From CAYGFH01 sp964356315 (GTDB lineage Bacteria; Patescibacteriota; Microgenomatia; UBA10105; UBA927), in NCBI GenBank assembly GCA_964356315.1, contig CAYHHA010000060.1:1-5919 (forward strand): 5,919 nt of DNA. The letters run 5' to 3'. The translations under genes were made by a program, and so were the position numbers. The notes below the pieces were generated by a model. It did not search any database and was not told where the DNA came from. It saw only the letters and a program-made list of their open reading frames with translations. Positions 5,791-5,919 of this stretch are shown here, in pieces; position 1 is the stretch's first letter; the number at the start of each line of letters is the position of its first letter.

Positions 5791-5888
5791 GACACGATGG
5801 CACGAGTCAATCATTTTTTATCCAAGATCAGATGAATCTAGACTCGGATTATATAGAAATTGCTCTTGTTGATTCACTAGGACTATAA
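5691..5888 (+). CDS. Doubtful short ORF covering repeat copy B
   Basis: 65 residues from the ATG at 5691; the frame is open from 5664. It is not recognised as any family and has no signal peptide or membrane segment; there is an acidic stretch near residues 46-60. In its favour, it reads MRGFIG and INTFLRLHGECSR, copy A has the matching RGFIG and NTFLYLHGESSK in one plus-strand frame, and the indels between copies are multiples of three. Against it, there is no ribosome binding site, similarity to copy A stops after LHGE-S, and the minus strand of the same bases is also conserved. It may be the relic or tail of a duplicated gene. Confidence 0.2.
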   Translation: MRGFIGQVKNQLQTSMYSPASINTFLRLHGECSRHDGTSQSFFIQDQMNLDSDYIEIALVDSLGL

Positions 5889-5889
5889 T
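5860..5889 (+). promoter_or_regulatory. Promoter of the right-edge gene (leaderless)
   Basis: TATAAT (5884-5889) ends 10 bases before the ATG at 5900. A poor -35 candidate, TTGCTC (5860-5865), lies 18 bp upstream. The layout repeats that of the three other leaderless starts. Confidence 0.4.
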
Positions 5890-5899
5890 GCGAGTGCAT

Positions 5900-5919
5900 A
5901 TGGAGAAATTAGTCACATT
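5900..5919 (+). CDS. Possible gene start cut by the window edge
   Basis: Only six codons are visible (MEKLVT). The call rests on the perfect TATAAT box just upstream and on the absence of any other explanation for the sequence after 5888. The product cannot be guessed. Confidence 0.3.

Overview
The window is AT-rich DNA with two gene blocks in opposite directions, separated by unusually long intergenic stretches. No rRNA, tRNA, CRISPR array or intact transposase is visible. The genetic code looks standard, because TGA ends the MBOAT and nucleotidyltransferase genes. At four start codons a TATAAT-like box ends only 7 to 10 bases before the ATG, and there is no Shine-Dalgarno sequence. This suggests leaderless mRNAs. 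AT richness, leaderless starts and a high load of small toxin-antitoxin genes would fit a candidate-phylum (Patescibacteria/CPR-like) or other environmental bacterium, but nothing here fixes the taxon.

Left block (214-2713, minus strand): a two-gene operon with a membrane-bound O-acyltransferase (MBOAT, AlgI/PatA-like) followed one base later by a membrane-anchored SGNH-fold protein (DltD/AlgJ/AlgX-like). Together they make a standard machine that moves acetyl groups across the membrane and onto an extracellular glycan.

Right block (3154-5544): a stress/defence module. It holds a MntA-HepT pair (nucleotidyltransferase antitoxin, HEPN ribonuclease toxin) on the plus strand, then an orphan Phd/YefM-type antitoxin on the minus strand with a clear double palindromic operator but no toxin. 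Last comes a divergent class II Fic enzyme with its own winged-helix domain and a near-consensus promoter. Two protein-nucleotidylating enzymes of unrelated folds (MntA and Fic) therefore lie about 1 kb apart.

The most unusual content is between the genes. A diverged repeat occurs three times in the same orientation (about 10-120, 2834-2870 and 5665-5790), at each boundary of the two blocks. It is centred on GCGGGGATTTATAGGAC. The outer copies share a second block about 70 bases further on. Downstream of fic there is also a tandem array of 26-bp units built on the palindrome CACACCGGGTGTG. At the right edge a new gene appears to start at 5900, again directly after a TATAAT box.
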